Source: an uncultured Lachnospiraceae bacterium
Lineage (GTDB): Bacteria > Bacillota > Clostridia > Lachnospirales > Lachnospiraceae
Direction of reading: 5' to 3'
Length of the DNA: 19,550 nt
Assembly: GCA_900553355.1 (NCBI GenBank)
Contig: USDK01000048.1
Coordinates: 1-19,550, forward strand
The notes under the pieces were generated by a model, which searched no databases, was not told the origin of the DNA, and worked only from the letters and a program-made list of their open reading frames with translations. Below, piece after piece: positions 6,544-14,323 of this stretch; position 1 is the stretch's first letter, and every line of letters begins with the position of its first letter. Made by a program: the position numbers and the translations under genes.

Positions 6544-7814
6544 ACGCGCTCACCTGCCTTTATCAATGTCTCACCGCTTTCCAGCACGCCGTCCGGATAG
6601 TCCTCCTTTACGGTAAAGCCGCTTAAGGCGGTGTTCTTTCCAATCTGCACTCCCGGCGGCACGGTCGTATTTTCACCGATGGTCACCAGGCCGAAGGAAT
6701 AGATGGCAGGCTTTAACTTATTCGGGATATCGCTGCCGATGCCAAGCGTGACATTCTCTCCGATCTCGCAGTTCTCCGCGATGATCGCCTTGTCCACCAC
6801 ACATCCCTTGCCGATCACGGTATCCTTCATGATAATGGAATCCCGTACGACTGCTCCTTCACCGATGATCACACCGGAACCAATCACACAATTTCTCACC
6901 TCTCCATAGATCTCCGACCCGTTGCCGATGATACTGCGCTCGATCACTGCCTGTCCGGAAATATACTGCGGAGGCAGGATCCCGCTGTTGGTATAGATCT
7001 TCCAGTATTCTTCATATAAATTGAACTCGGGAACAATATCGATCAGCTCCATATTGGCCTCCCAGTATGAGCCAAGGGTCCCTACATCCTTCCAGTAACC
7101 ATTATATTCATAGGCAAAAAGCCTCTGCCCCTTCTCATGACAGTATGGGATAATATGTTTTCCAAAATCACATCCCGGCTCGTTCTTCAACGCTACCAGC
7201 GCCTCTTTCAGTACCGGCCAGCTGAAAATATAGATGCCCATGGACGCCAGATTGCTCTTGGGCTCGGGCGGCTTTTCCTGGAATTCTGAGATCTGGCCGT
7301 TTTCCTCCGCAACCACGACCCCAAAACGACTTGCCTCTTCTATCGGCACAGGCATGGCCGCAATCGTAACGTCCGCCTTGTGCTCCTTATGGTAATCCAG
7401 CATAACCTCATAATCCATTTTATAAATATGATCCCCGGAAAGGATCAGTACATAATCCGGATGATAGGTCTCTATATAATCCAGATTCTGATAGATTGCG
7501 TTCGCCGTCCCGGTATACCATTCGCTGTTGCTGCTCTTTTCATAAGGTGGCAGGATCGTAACTCCCCCGAAATTCCGGTCCAGATCCCAGGAAATACCGA
7601 TACCGATGTGTGCATTCAGACGCAGCGGCTGATACTGTGTCAATACACCAACGGTGTCGATCCCTGAGTTGATGCAGTTGCTGAGCGGGAAATCAATGAT
7701 ACGGTATTTTCCGCCGAATGCAACTGCCGGTTTTGCCACCTTTGCCGTAAGGACTCCAAGTCTGCTGCCCTGTCCTCCGGCAAGAAGCATCGCAATCATC
7801 TCTTTCTTTCGCAT
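6540..7814 (-). CDS. glgC: Glucose-1-phosphate adenylyltransferase catalytic subunit GlgC
   Basis: Makes ADP-glucose from ATP and glucose-1-phosphate, the committed step of bacterial glycogen synthesis. 424 aa. The pyrophosphorylase signature LLAGGQGSRLG (10-20) and AKPAVAFGGKYRIIDFPLSN (27-46) are intact. The catalytic-site segment GDHIYKMDY lies at 127-135. The C-terminal third is a beta-helix of hexapeptide repeats (AVIERSIIGNGSEI, VVRDSIIMKDTVIG). First gene of the glgC-glgD-spoVG unit, read from the promoter at 7876-7848. No glgA, glgB or glgP is in the window. Confidence 0.97.
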   Translation of the reverse strand: MRKKEMIAMLLAGGQGSRLGVLTAKVAKPAVAFGGKYRIIDFPLSNCINSGIDTVGVLTQYQPLRLNAHIGIGISWDLDRNFGGVTILPPYEKSSNSEWYTGTANAIYQNLDYIETYHPDYVLILSGDHIYKMDYEVMLDYHKEHKADVTIAAMPVPIEEASRFGVVVAEENGQISEFQEKPPEPKSNLASMGIYIFSWPVLKEALVALKNEPGCDFGKHIIPYCHEKGQRLFAYEYNGYWKDVGTLGSYWEANMELIDIVPEFNLYEEYWKIYTNSGILPPQYISGQAVIERSIIGNGSEIYGEVRNCVIGSGVIIGEGAVVRDSIIMKDTVIGKGCVVDKAIIAENCEIGENVTLGIGSDIPNKLKPAIYSFGLVTIGENTTVPPGVQIGKNTALSGFTVKEDYPDGVLESGETLIKAGERV

Positions 7815-7847
7815 GTCATCACCCCTTTTCAGTAATTTATTGCACCT

Positions 7848-7876
7848 ATTATATCATATAAATAAAAATCAGTGAA
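7848..7876 (-). promoter_or_regulatory. glgC operon promoter
   Basis: -35 TTCACT (7876-7871), 17-base spacer, consensus -10 TATAAT (7853-7848) preceded by TGA (extended -10). Sits in a very AT-rich divergent region shared with murC. Confidence 0.75.
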
Positions 7877-7941
7877 CAATATTTACAAATAAATTGAACA
7901 TTTTCAAGACTTTTTATGAAAATATCACAAAAACTTACAGC

Positions 7942-7970
7942 TTGGTTTTTTCTCCATATCTGTATATAAT
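7942..7970 (+). promoter_or_regulatory. murC promoter
   Basis: TTGGTT (7942-7947), exactly 17 bases, then TATAAT (7965-7970). About 55 bases before the murC start. Confidence 0.75.
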
Positions 7971-7980
7971 AATATGGAGA
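7951..7980. promoter_or_regulatory. Operator-like dyad around the murC -10
   Basis: TCTCCATAT (7951-7959) and ATATGGAGA (7972-7980) are a perfect 9-bp inverted repeat with 12 bases between, enclosing the -10 box. The left half lies upstream of the transcript start, so it acts, if at all, on DNA rather than as an mRNA hairpin. The binding factor is unknown. Confidence 0.5.
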
Positions 7981-8025
7981 GAAAGTTATTTTATGACAAT
8001 TACTTTTAGAAAGGTATGAAGACTT

Positions 8026-9405
8026 ATGTATCAGATTAATTTCAGCGAACCTGTACACATACACTTTATCGGTATCGGCGGGATCAGCATGAGCGGACTG
8101 GCCGAGATCCTGTTAAAAGAAGGATTTACAGTATCCGGCTCCGACAGCAAGGAATCTGCTCTGACTGACCGGCTGGAGAGTCTGGGAGCAACAGTGTTCT
8201 ATGGACAGAAAGCTTCTAATATCATTCCCGGCATCGACGTGGTGGTCTACACTGCCGCGATCCACGAAGACAACGAAGAATACCAGGCGGCTGTGAGCGC
8301 AGGCCTTCCTATGTTAAGCCGGGCAGAGCTTCTGGGACAACTGATGAAAAACTACGAGACGCCTATCGCTGTATCCGGCACTCATGGAAAGACCACTACG
8401 ACTTCTATGCTCTCTCACATTTTGCTGGCCGGAGATATGGATCCTACCATCTCTGTGGGCGGAATCTTAAAAGCGATCGGAGGAAATATCCGCGTGGGCG
8501 ATTCTGGATACTTTGTCACAGAGGCCTGTGAGTATACCAACAGCTTCCTGCACTTCTTCCCGAAGATCGGCATTATCTTAAATATCGATGCGGATCACCT
8601 GGACTTTTTCAAAGATCTCGATGATATCCGCCATTCCTTCCGGAAGTTCGCTGAACTTCTGCCGGAAGACGGCACACTGATCATCAATGCTGATATCCCG
8701 GATCTGGACGCATTTACCGATGGATTGAAATGCAGAGTCATCCGCTACGGCAGCGACAGTTCTCTGGACTACAGTGCGACAAATATCCTGCACGACAAGA
8801 TGGGCGACGCTTCCTTTGATCTGGTCAGATCCGGCATTTTTGTAGACCGCATCACCTTGTCAGTCAACGGAGACCACAATGTATCCAACGCACTGGCAGC
8901 CATTGCCGCCTGTGATATTCTGGGCGTGCCTGTAGAGACGATCAAGAAAGGACTGAAAGAGTTTACCGGCACTAACCGCCGGTTTGAATACAAGGGAGAA
9001 TTTAACGGCATCACCGTCATCGACGATTATGCCCACCATCCCACAGAGATCCGTGCGGCTCTGGAAGCGGCTGTTCACTACCCGCACCGGGAGATCTGGT
9101 GCGTGTTCCAGCCACACACCTATACAAGGACCAAGGCTTTGTTCCCGGATTTCGTATCAGCACTTTCCATCACTGATCACGTAATCCTGGCGGACATCTA
9201 TGCAGCAAGGGAGACGGACACCCTTGGGATCTCTTCTGCTGATATTGCAGATGCACTCAAGGAAAAGGGCTGTGACGCTTACTACTTCCCTTCCTTTGAT
9301 GAGATTGAAACCTTCTGCCGCGAACACTGTCAGAAAGGTGACCTGTTGATAACTATGGGCGCCGGAGACGTTGTAAACATTGGGGAAGCGCTTCTCAAAG
9401 AGTAG
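8026..9405 (+). CDS. murC: UDP-N-acetylmuramate--L-alanine ligase MurC
   Basis: ATP-dependent cytoplasmic ligase adding L-Ala to UDP-MurNAc, the first step of peptidoglycan stem-peptide synthesis. 459 aa, standard length. The N-terminal Rossmann motif FIGIGGISMSGLAEIL (14-29), the Mur ligase ATP loop SGTHGKTTTTSM (117-128), NIDADHLDFF and the C-terminal DDYAHHPTEI are all present. The ATG at 8026 has AGAAAGG eleven bases upstream. An earlier ATG at 8016 in another frame ends after seven codons and sits too close to the ribosome site. Its own promoter with an operator-like dyad lies upstream; a weak hairpin and a DnaA-like box cluster follow the stop. Confidence 0.98.
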   Translation: MYQINFSEPVHIHFIGIGGISMSGLAEILLKEGFTVSGSDSKESALTDRLESLGATVFYGQKASNIIPGIDVVVYTAAIHEDNEEYQAAVSAGLPMLSRAELLGQLMKNYETPIAVSGTHGKTTTTSMLSHILLAGDMDPTISVGGILKAIGGNIRVGDSGYFVTEACEYTNSFLHFFPKIGIILNIDADHLDFFKDLDDIRHSFRKFAELLPEDGTLIINADIPDLDAFTDGLKCRVIRYGSDSSLDYSATNILHDKMGDASFDLVRSGIFVDRITLSVNGDHNVSNALAAIAACDILGVPVETIKKGLKEFTGTNRRFEYKGEFNGITVIDDYAHHPTEIRAALEAAVHYPHREIWCVFQPHTYTRTKALFPDFVSALSITDHVILADIYAARETDTLGISSADIADALKEKGCDAYYFPSFDEIETFCREHCQKGDLLITMGAGDVVNIGEALLKE

Positions 9406-9437
9406 TTATCCACATTTTCCACAGGATTTTATCCACA
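9406..9437 (+). promoter_or_regulatory. Cluster of three DnaA-box-like 9-mers upstream of dnaD
   Basis: TTATCCACA (9406-9414), TTTTCCACA (9415-9423) and TTATCCACA (9429-9437), all in the same orientation. Two are exact consensus DnaA boxes and the middle one differs by one base. The first starts directly after the murC stop. They lie about 55-85 bases upstream of the dnaD -10 box. Confidence 0.75.
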
Positions 9438-9452
9438 AAAAACCTGTTTTTT
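9421..9452 (+). terminator. Possible weak murC terminator
   Basis: ACAGG (9421-9425) can pair with CCTGT (9443-9447), with an inner TTTT/AAAA pairing, followed by T-rich bases (9447-9452). Mostly A-U inside, so weak. It overlaps the DnaA-like boxes. Confidence 0.4.
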
Positions 9453-9489
9453 GAGGCAGAAATTTCTTTTTTGAACGTCCTCCCGGTGC

Positions 9490-9495
9490 TATAAT
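9490..9495 (+). promoter_or_regulatory. -10 box of the dnaD operon
   Basis: Consensus TATAAT 36 bases before the dnaD start. No good -35 lies 16-18 bases upstream (only a T-run); a TTGAAC is present but with a 13-base spacer. This suggests an activator-dependent or weak promoter. Confidence 0.55.
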
Positions 9496-9530
9496 AAACT
9501 GCACAAGGTTAGAAGGAGCGGCGTAAGATT

Positions 9531-10490
9531 ATGACAAAGTTGACACTCAGAAACTGCGCACAGGATAACGTCACTGTGCTGGAAAATGAATTTATCGATC
9601 AGTATATGGTAAAGGCCAACGGGGAATATGTTAAGGTATACCTGCTGGTTCTGCGCCATCTGGGAGAATCCTCTGGTATGCTGTCCATTTCAGAGATGGC
9701 TGATGTGCTGGAGTGTACAGAAAAAGATGTACTGCGTGCGCTGAAATACTGGAAAAAGCAGGGGATCCTGGATTACAGCGAAGCATATGGCGAACCCACA
9801 GCTGCTCCCGCACCGTCCCGTGAGACTGTTTCTCGCCGTCCTTCCAGAGACGACAAGGAATTTAAGGAGTTATTATTTGTGGCCGAGCAGTATCTTGGCA
9901 AAACTCTGTCTTCTACAGACATCGATACGATCACATACTTTTTTGATTCCCTGAATATGACGGCGGATCTGATCGAATATCTGATTGAATACTGTGTGGA
10001 GAACGGGCACAAGAGCATGCATTATATCCGGGCCGTAGCATTGTCCTGGGATTCTCAGAATATCCGGACCGTAGAGGAGGCAAAGTCTGTCACGGTCCAG
10101 TACCATAAGAACTATTATTCTGTACTGAAAGCCTACGGCATCGGCGGACGAGCCCCTGCCGCGTCGGAGATTGCATACATACGCAAGTGGAACGATGAGT
10201 ATGGCTTCTCCCTGGACATCATTCTGGAGGCCTGTGCCCGGACCATGAGCGCCATCCACCAGCCTAATTTTGAGTATACAGACTCGATCTTAAAGAACTG
10301 GCAGTCTAAAAACGTCCGACATCTGAAGGATATCGAGGCCGTGGATGCTGACTTCCAGAAGGAAAAGGAAAAAAAGGCGGCTTCTCGTGAGAAGCATTCC
10401 ATGAAAAGCGCCAGACCTAATAAATTCAATAACTTTGACGGCCGCTCCTATGATATGAATGATCTGGAGCGTCGCCTGATCCAGCAGTAA
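9531..10490 (+). CDS. DnaD-family replication initiation/primosome protein
   Basis: Predicted DNA-binding primosome protein acting with DnaA and the helicase loader to place replicative helicase at origins or restart sites. 319 aa. The N-terminal part (about 1-85) is a winged-helix-like domain (YVKVYLLVLRHL, ISEMADVLECTEKDVLRALKYWKKQGIL). After a Pro-rich linker come two DnaD C-terminal (DDBH2) type repeats. The first ends Y165-IRAVALSW, a YxxxIxxxW-like motif, and the second Y249-TDSILKNW. The tail is basic. AGAAGGAG precedes the ATG by about twelve bases. It is 26 bases from the loader gene downstream, so the two are surely co-transcribed, and a DnaA-like box cluster lies upstream. Confidence 0.92.
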   Translation: MTKLTLRNCAQDNVTVLENEFIDQYMVKANGEYVKVYLLVLRHLGESSGMLSISEMADVLECTEKDVLRALKYWKKQGILDYSEAYGEPTAAPAPSRETVSRRPSRDDKEFKELLFVAEQYLGKTLSSTDIDTITYFFDSLNMTADLIEYLIEYCVENGHKSMHYIRAVALSWDSQNIRTVEEAKSVTVQYHKNYYSVLKAYGIGGRAPAASEIAYIRKWNDEYGFSLDIILEACARTMSAIHQPNFEYTDSILKNWQSKNVRHLKDIEAVDADFQKEKEKKAASREKHSMKSARPNKFNNFDGRSYDMNDLERRLIQQ

Positions 10491-10516
10491 TCCTGACAGA
10501 AGGAGACCATTTTACT

Positions 10517-11533
10517 ATGGCTTTAAGCAATTCTCAATACGATCAATTAATGCGTATATATGAACAGCGTCAGATTGACGATGAGCACAGGCTCCGGGTC
10601 CATTACCAGAAGGCATATGAACTGATCCCCGGATTAAGGGATCTGGATCAGTCTATCTCTTCATTAAGTGTCGATAAGGCCCGCCGCCTTCTGGACGGCG
10701 ATGCCGGCGCCCTGTCCTCTCTGAAGGAGGAGCTGCACCAGAAGATCCGCGATAAAAAAAGGATGCTGGTATCCCACGGGCTGCCGGAAGATTACCTGGA
10801 GCTTTCTTATACCTGTCCGGACTGCAAAGACACCGGCTACATCGGCACCCAGAAGTGCCACTGCTTTAAAAAGGCAGAGACGGATCTTTTATATCTGCAA
10901 TCAAACCTGCAGGAAATCCTGGACAAGGAGAATTTCTCTACTTTTTCTCTTGATTATTATTCCAGCAATCATATAGACCCTGTGACCGGGCGGTCTGCAC
11001 TGGAAGCGGTACAGACGGCTTTAAAGTCATGTCATGATTTTGCAGACCATTTTTCAGAAAAATTTCAGAACATCCTGCTGTATGGAGATACGGGTGTCGG
11101 CAAGACATTTCTCTCCCACTGCATCGCAAAAGAACTGATGGATGCAGGTTTTTCCGTAATTTACTTTACAGCAGCCGGATTATTTGATATATTTGCAAAG
11201 TGCGTGTTCGGCAGGCGCTCCGATGAGGAGGATGAGACTCTTGACCACATCTATGACTGTGATCTTCTCATCATCGACGATCTGGGAACGGAGCTCTCCA
11301 ATTCCTTTACCACATCTCAGCTGTTTATCTGCCTGAATGAGCGCATACTGAGACAGAAGTCAACGATCATATCCACCAATCTTGCATTGGAGGATATTAA
11401 AAGCATTTATTCGGAGCGGACTTTTTCCCGTATCAGCAGCAGCTATATGCTGCTTCGGCTTACAGGGGACGATATCCGTATCCAAAAAAAATTATTAAAC
11501 CTGGGAGGTACAAAGGATGCTGCGACGCAATGA
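10517..11533 (+). CDS. Replicative helicase loader, DnaI/DnaC-like AAA+ ATPase
   Basis: Loads DnaB-type helicase on single-stranded DNA. 338 aa. An N-terminal helical region is followed by a zinc-binding cluster CPDCKDTGYIGTQKCHC (Cys100, 103, 114, 116), as in DnaI. The AAA+ domain has Walker A YGDTGVGKTF (189-198) and Walker B LLIIDDLG (250-257), then the sensor segment IISTNL and an arginine-bearing SERTFSRI (299-306). It follows dnaD in one transcript and carries an AGAAGGAG ribosome site. Its last 17 bases overlap the start of the prs homologue. Gene naming varies (dnaC or dnaI), so no symbol is given. Confidence 0.95.
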   Translation: MALSNSQYDQLMRIYEQRQIDDEHRLRVHYQKAYELIPGLRDLDQSISSLSVDKARRLLDGDAGALSSLKEELHQKIRDKKRMLVSHGLPEDYLELSYTCPDCKDTGYIGTQKCHCFKKAETDLLYLQSNLQEILDKENFSTFSLDYYSSNHIDPVTGRSALEAVQTALKSCHDFADHFSEKFQNILLYGDTGVGKTFLSHCIAKELMDAGFSVIYFTAAGLFDIFAKCVFGRRSDEEDETLDHIYDCDLLIIDDLGTELSNSFTTSQLFICLNERILRQKSTIISTNLALEDIKSIYSERTFSRISSSYMLLRLTGDDIRIQKKLLNLGGTKDAATQ

Positions 11534-12701
11534 TCGAAACCTGGACAACATTCCAATCGGAGCTTTGGGACTCATTTCACTGGAAGGTTGCGAAGACATG
11601 GGACACAAGGTTAACGACTACCTTGTGAAATGGAGAAGAGAGGATGGACATATCCACAAGAACGATGTGGCCTTCAGCGGATATGAGCGTGACACCTATC
11701 TGGTCAATGCAAATGTTCCTCGTTTTGGCTCCGGGGAAGCCAAAGGAATCATTAAAGAATCCGTCCGCGGAATGGATCTCTACCTGATGGTAGATGTATG
11801 TAATTACAGTCTGACCTACTCTCTGACCGGACATACCAACCATATGTCTCCGGATGACCACTATCAGAATCTGAAGCGTGTGATCGCCGCTGTCGGAGGA
11901 AAGGCCCGCCGTCTTAACGTCATCATGCCGTTCTTATATGAAAGCCGGCAGCACCGCCGCAGCAGCCGCGAGTCTCTGGACTGTGCGCTGGCTCTGCAGG
12001 AACTGGTGCGGATGGGTGTAGACAACATCATCACCTTTGATGCCCATGATCCTCGTGTACAAAATGCGATCCCGCTGAATGGTTTTGAGACTGTACGGCC
12101 TACCTACCAGTTTGTCAAAGGCCTGCTTCGCCGTTTTGACGACCTGAAGATCGACAGCCAGCACATGATGGCCATCAGTCCGGACGAGGGTGCTACCGAA
12201 CGTGCAGTTTATCTGGCCAACGTACTGAATCTGGATATGGGTATGTTCTACAAACGCCGGGACTACACCCGTGTAGTAGGCGGACGCAACCCGATCGTGG
12301 CTCACGAATTCCTGGGTTCTTCTGTAGAAGGGAAGGACGTGATCATCCTGGACGACATGATCTCCTCCGGAGACAGTATTCTGGATGTTGCCCGTCAGTT
12401 GAAGCAGCGTAAGGCAAAACGGATCTTTGCCGCTGCCACCTTCGGCCTTTTCACCAACGGCATGGAGAAGTTTGACAAGGCCTATGAGGAGGGCATTATC
12501 GATGCCATTCTGACCACCAACCTGATCTACCAGACGCCGGAGCTTCTTGAGCGTCCATACTATATCAACTGCGATATGAGCAAGTATATCGCACTGATGA
12601 TCGATACACTGAACCATGACGGCTCCATCAGCAGCATCCTTTCTCCTAACGAAAGGATCCAGGAGGCCGTAGCCCGCTACAATCGTGGGGAAGAGGTATA
12701 A
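11517..12701 (+). CDS. Ribose-phosphate pyrophosphokinase, long divergent form
   Basis: Predicted to make PRPP from ribose-5-phosphate and ATP, feeding purine, pyrimidine, His, Trp and NAD synthesis. 394 aa, longer than the roughly 310-320 aa of standard Prs. The PRPP-binding loop VIILDDMISSGDS (275-287) is intact. The ATP-site segment is YESRQHRRSSRES (141-153), where standard Prs has a YARQDRK-type sequence. The flexible-loop region is KRRDYTRVVGGRNP (246-259), longer than the usual KRR loop. About 60 extra N-terminal residues and a C-terminal tail account for the extra length. The ATG lies inside the loader gene, with GGGAGG eight bases upstream, so translation is probably coupled. The strong terminator at 12722 ends the transcript. 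Enzymatic activity is inferred. Confidence 0.88.
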   Translation: MLRRNDRNLDNIPIGALGLISLEGCEDMGHKVNDYLVKWRREDGHIHKNDVAFSGYERDTYLVNANVPRFGSGEAKGIIKESVRGMDLYLMVDVCNYSLTYSLTGHTNHMSPDDHYQNLKRVIAAVGGKARRLNVIMPFLYESRQHRRSSRESLDCALALQELVRMGVDNIITFDAHDPRVQNAIPLNGFETVRPTYQFVKGLLRRFDDLKIDSQHMMAISPDEGATERAVYLANVLNLDMGMFYKRRDYTRVVGGRNPIVAHEFLGSSVEGKDVIILDDMISSGDSILDVARQLKQRKAKRIFAAATFGLFTNGMEKFDKAYEEGIIDAILTTNLIYQTPELLERPYYINCDMSKYIALMIDTLNHDGSISSILSPNERIQEAVARYNRGEEV

Positions 12702-12721
12702 GGTTCTTTTTTCTGTATTTT

Positions 12722-12759
12722 AAAAAGCTTCCGGGGCCAGACGGCCCGGAAGCTTTTTT
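12722..12759. terminator. Strong bidirectional Rho-independent terminator
   Basis: AAAAAGCTTCCGGG (12722-12735) pairs with CCCGGAAGCTTTTT (12745-12758), with an additional CC/GG pair inside. T-runs occur on both strands. It separates the convergent prs homologue and the SbcC-like gene. Confidence 0.93.
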
Positions 12760-12775
12760 GTTTCCTGATCTATTT

Positions 12776-14323
12776 TTATTCAATCACAACACAGTGATAT
12801 GGGATTCCCATCTCTTCCAACAAGTGCATCTCTCTCTTCTGACAGGTAAAAAGAAGCACCTGCTGCTTGTTTTCACTCAGCCATTTCAATGTGCTCTTAA
12901 GTCTCTCATCATCATAATTTCCAAAGGCATCGTCCAGGATTACCGGCTGTTCTTCTTCCTGCAGGATCCCTGCCGCCGCCATCCGCAGGGCAAACATCAG
13001 CTGATCCACGGTTCCGCAGCTTACCTGCTCCATCGGGATCCTGGCACCGTCTTTTAACAGCACCATATGCAGCCCCTCTTCGATGCGGATTTTTGTATAT
13101 GCCTGACTGGTGATCTGAGAGACAATCCCGGAGGCTTCTTCATTCAGCTGTTCCTCCAGACGGTCCCGGAACTTTTCTGCCAGTTCATTCATCTTATCCA
13201 CTGCCATCTGCAGTGCCTGGCGCTTCTTTTCCAACGCTTTATCCTCTTCTCCGACCACGCTCATCTCCGCCAGCTGATCCTGCAGATTTTCATACTGGAT
13301 CTGCTTATCTTTCTGCTCTCTTGCGATCCGTTCCAGCTCCCAGTTTAATTTCTCGGCAGACGCCCTTTCTTCTTCCGGCAGGATTTCCTCCATGATCTCC
13401 TCCGGAGATACCTGATTCTTTCCTTTTCCTACCTTCAGCCGGTTCCACACATAGACGCTGCAGGCCAGGAATATTACAATGACCACCAGGTAATTAAGCG
13501 GACGCTGGAACAAGAAAAACGCTGCGACGATAAAGGCAAGAAAGATCAGGATCTCCACCGGATGAATCCGCCATTTTGGCGGGCGTATCTCATCCACAAG
13601 GCGTCTGTGTCTTTCCTGCTCCTGTCTGGATCTTTCTGCCTGATCAAGGCGCTCCAGGATCTGTTCCTTTTCCTCCGCCAGGCGGTGGATCTCTCTCCAG
13701 ACAAAGGACGCTTCCTGTTCTACCGTCTCTCGCTCCCGCTGTCTTTCATACAGCGCTTCCCGGATTTCTTTATCCACTTCCTTTTTCTTTTCTTCCAGAC
13801 AGGCAATGGCCTGCTCTGGCCGAAGATCGCCGTTTCCGGAGGCATAACAGCTGGACGCATATTCCTTCAGCGCCGCGTCAAGCGATTGATCCGGCCGGAC
13901 CTTTAGCTGCTTCACCGATATAGTATTGTCGTAGCCTGCCTGAGTCATTCCCCCCAGCAGCTGCTCCAGGTCTCCGTCGTCTATACTCAGCTCTTCTCCG
14001 TCATCCTCACAGACCAGCTCAGCCTTTTTGTTCTGTTTATCAAAATTCCGGTCAATCCTGAAATGCTTCCCCTCGCTTTCAAATCTTAAGATCCCCGAAT
14101 AGTAACCGGGGTTCTCCCAGGGCTCGTAGATGCTGTAGGTGTCATGGAGGGAAGCTCTTCCTCTCCCTCGCACGATGCCGAACAGCATCCCTTTGATAAA
14201 GGTATGGATAGTGGATTTCCCGGATTCATTTTCTCCATAGATAATGTTGATCCCACTTTCAAAGCGGATCTTCTGATTCTGAAATTTTCCAAAATTCCGA
14301 AGCAGCAGTCCTAGAATTTTCAT
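12776..14323 (-). CDS. SbcC/YhaN-like ATPase, short form with membrane hairpin
   Basis: ABC-type ATPase of the SMC/Rad50/SbcC group, probably partner of the SbcD-like nuclease gene just upstream. 515 aa, about half the usual SbcC length. Walker A is GENESGKST (30-38); a coiled coil spans about 175-248; two hydrophobic segments lie at about 256-273 and 276-293; a second coiled coil spans about 315-395. The signature-like SCGTVDQLMFALRMA (435-449) and Walker B PVILDDAF (460-467) follow. There is no CxxC zinc hook at the coiled-coil apex; the membrane hairpin takes its place, as in YhaN-type proteins. The start at 14323 forms ATGA with the SbcD-like stop; an upstream in-frame extension to 14359 lies within that gene and is rejected. 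Membrane attachment is inferred from hydrophobicity. Confidence 0.88.
   Translation of the reverse strand: MKILGLLLRNFGKFQNQKIRFESGINIIYGENESGKSTIHTFIKGMLFGIVRGRGRASLHDTYSIYEPWENPGYYSGILRFESEGKHFRIDRNFDKQNKKAELVCEDDGEELSIDDGDLEQLLGGMTQAGYDNTISVKQLKVRPDQSLDAALKEYASSCYASGNGDLRPEQAIACLEEKKKEVDKEIREALYERQRERETVEQEASFVWREIHRLAEEKEQILERLDQAERSRQEQERHRRLVDEIRPPKWRIHPVEILIFLAFIVAAFFLFQRPLNYLVVIVIFLACSVYVWNRLKVGKGKNQVSPEEIMEEILPEEERASAEKLNWELERIAREQKDKQIQYENLQDQLAEMSVVGEEDKALEKKRQALQMAVDKMNELAEKFRDRLEEQLNEEASGIVSQITSQAYTKIRIEEGLHMVLLKDGARIPMEQVSCGTVDQLMFALRMAAAGILQEEEQPVILDDAFGNYDDERLKSTLKWLSENKQQVLLFTCQKREMHLLEEMGIPYHCVVIE

Noticed and set aside
8016..8039. Seven-codon upstream reading frame overlapping the murC start
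   Set aside because: Its ATG is one base from the ribosome site, too close for initiation; likely chance.
11934..12617. Minus-strand reading frame opposite the prs homologue
   Set aside because: Antisense shadow with no recognisable domain and no start signals.
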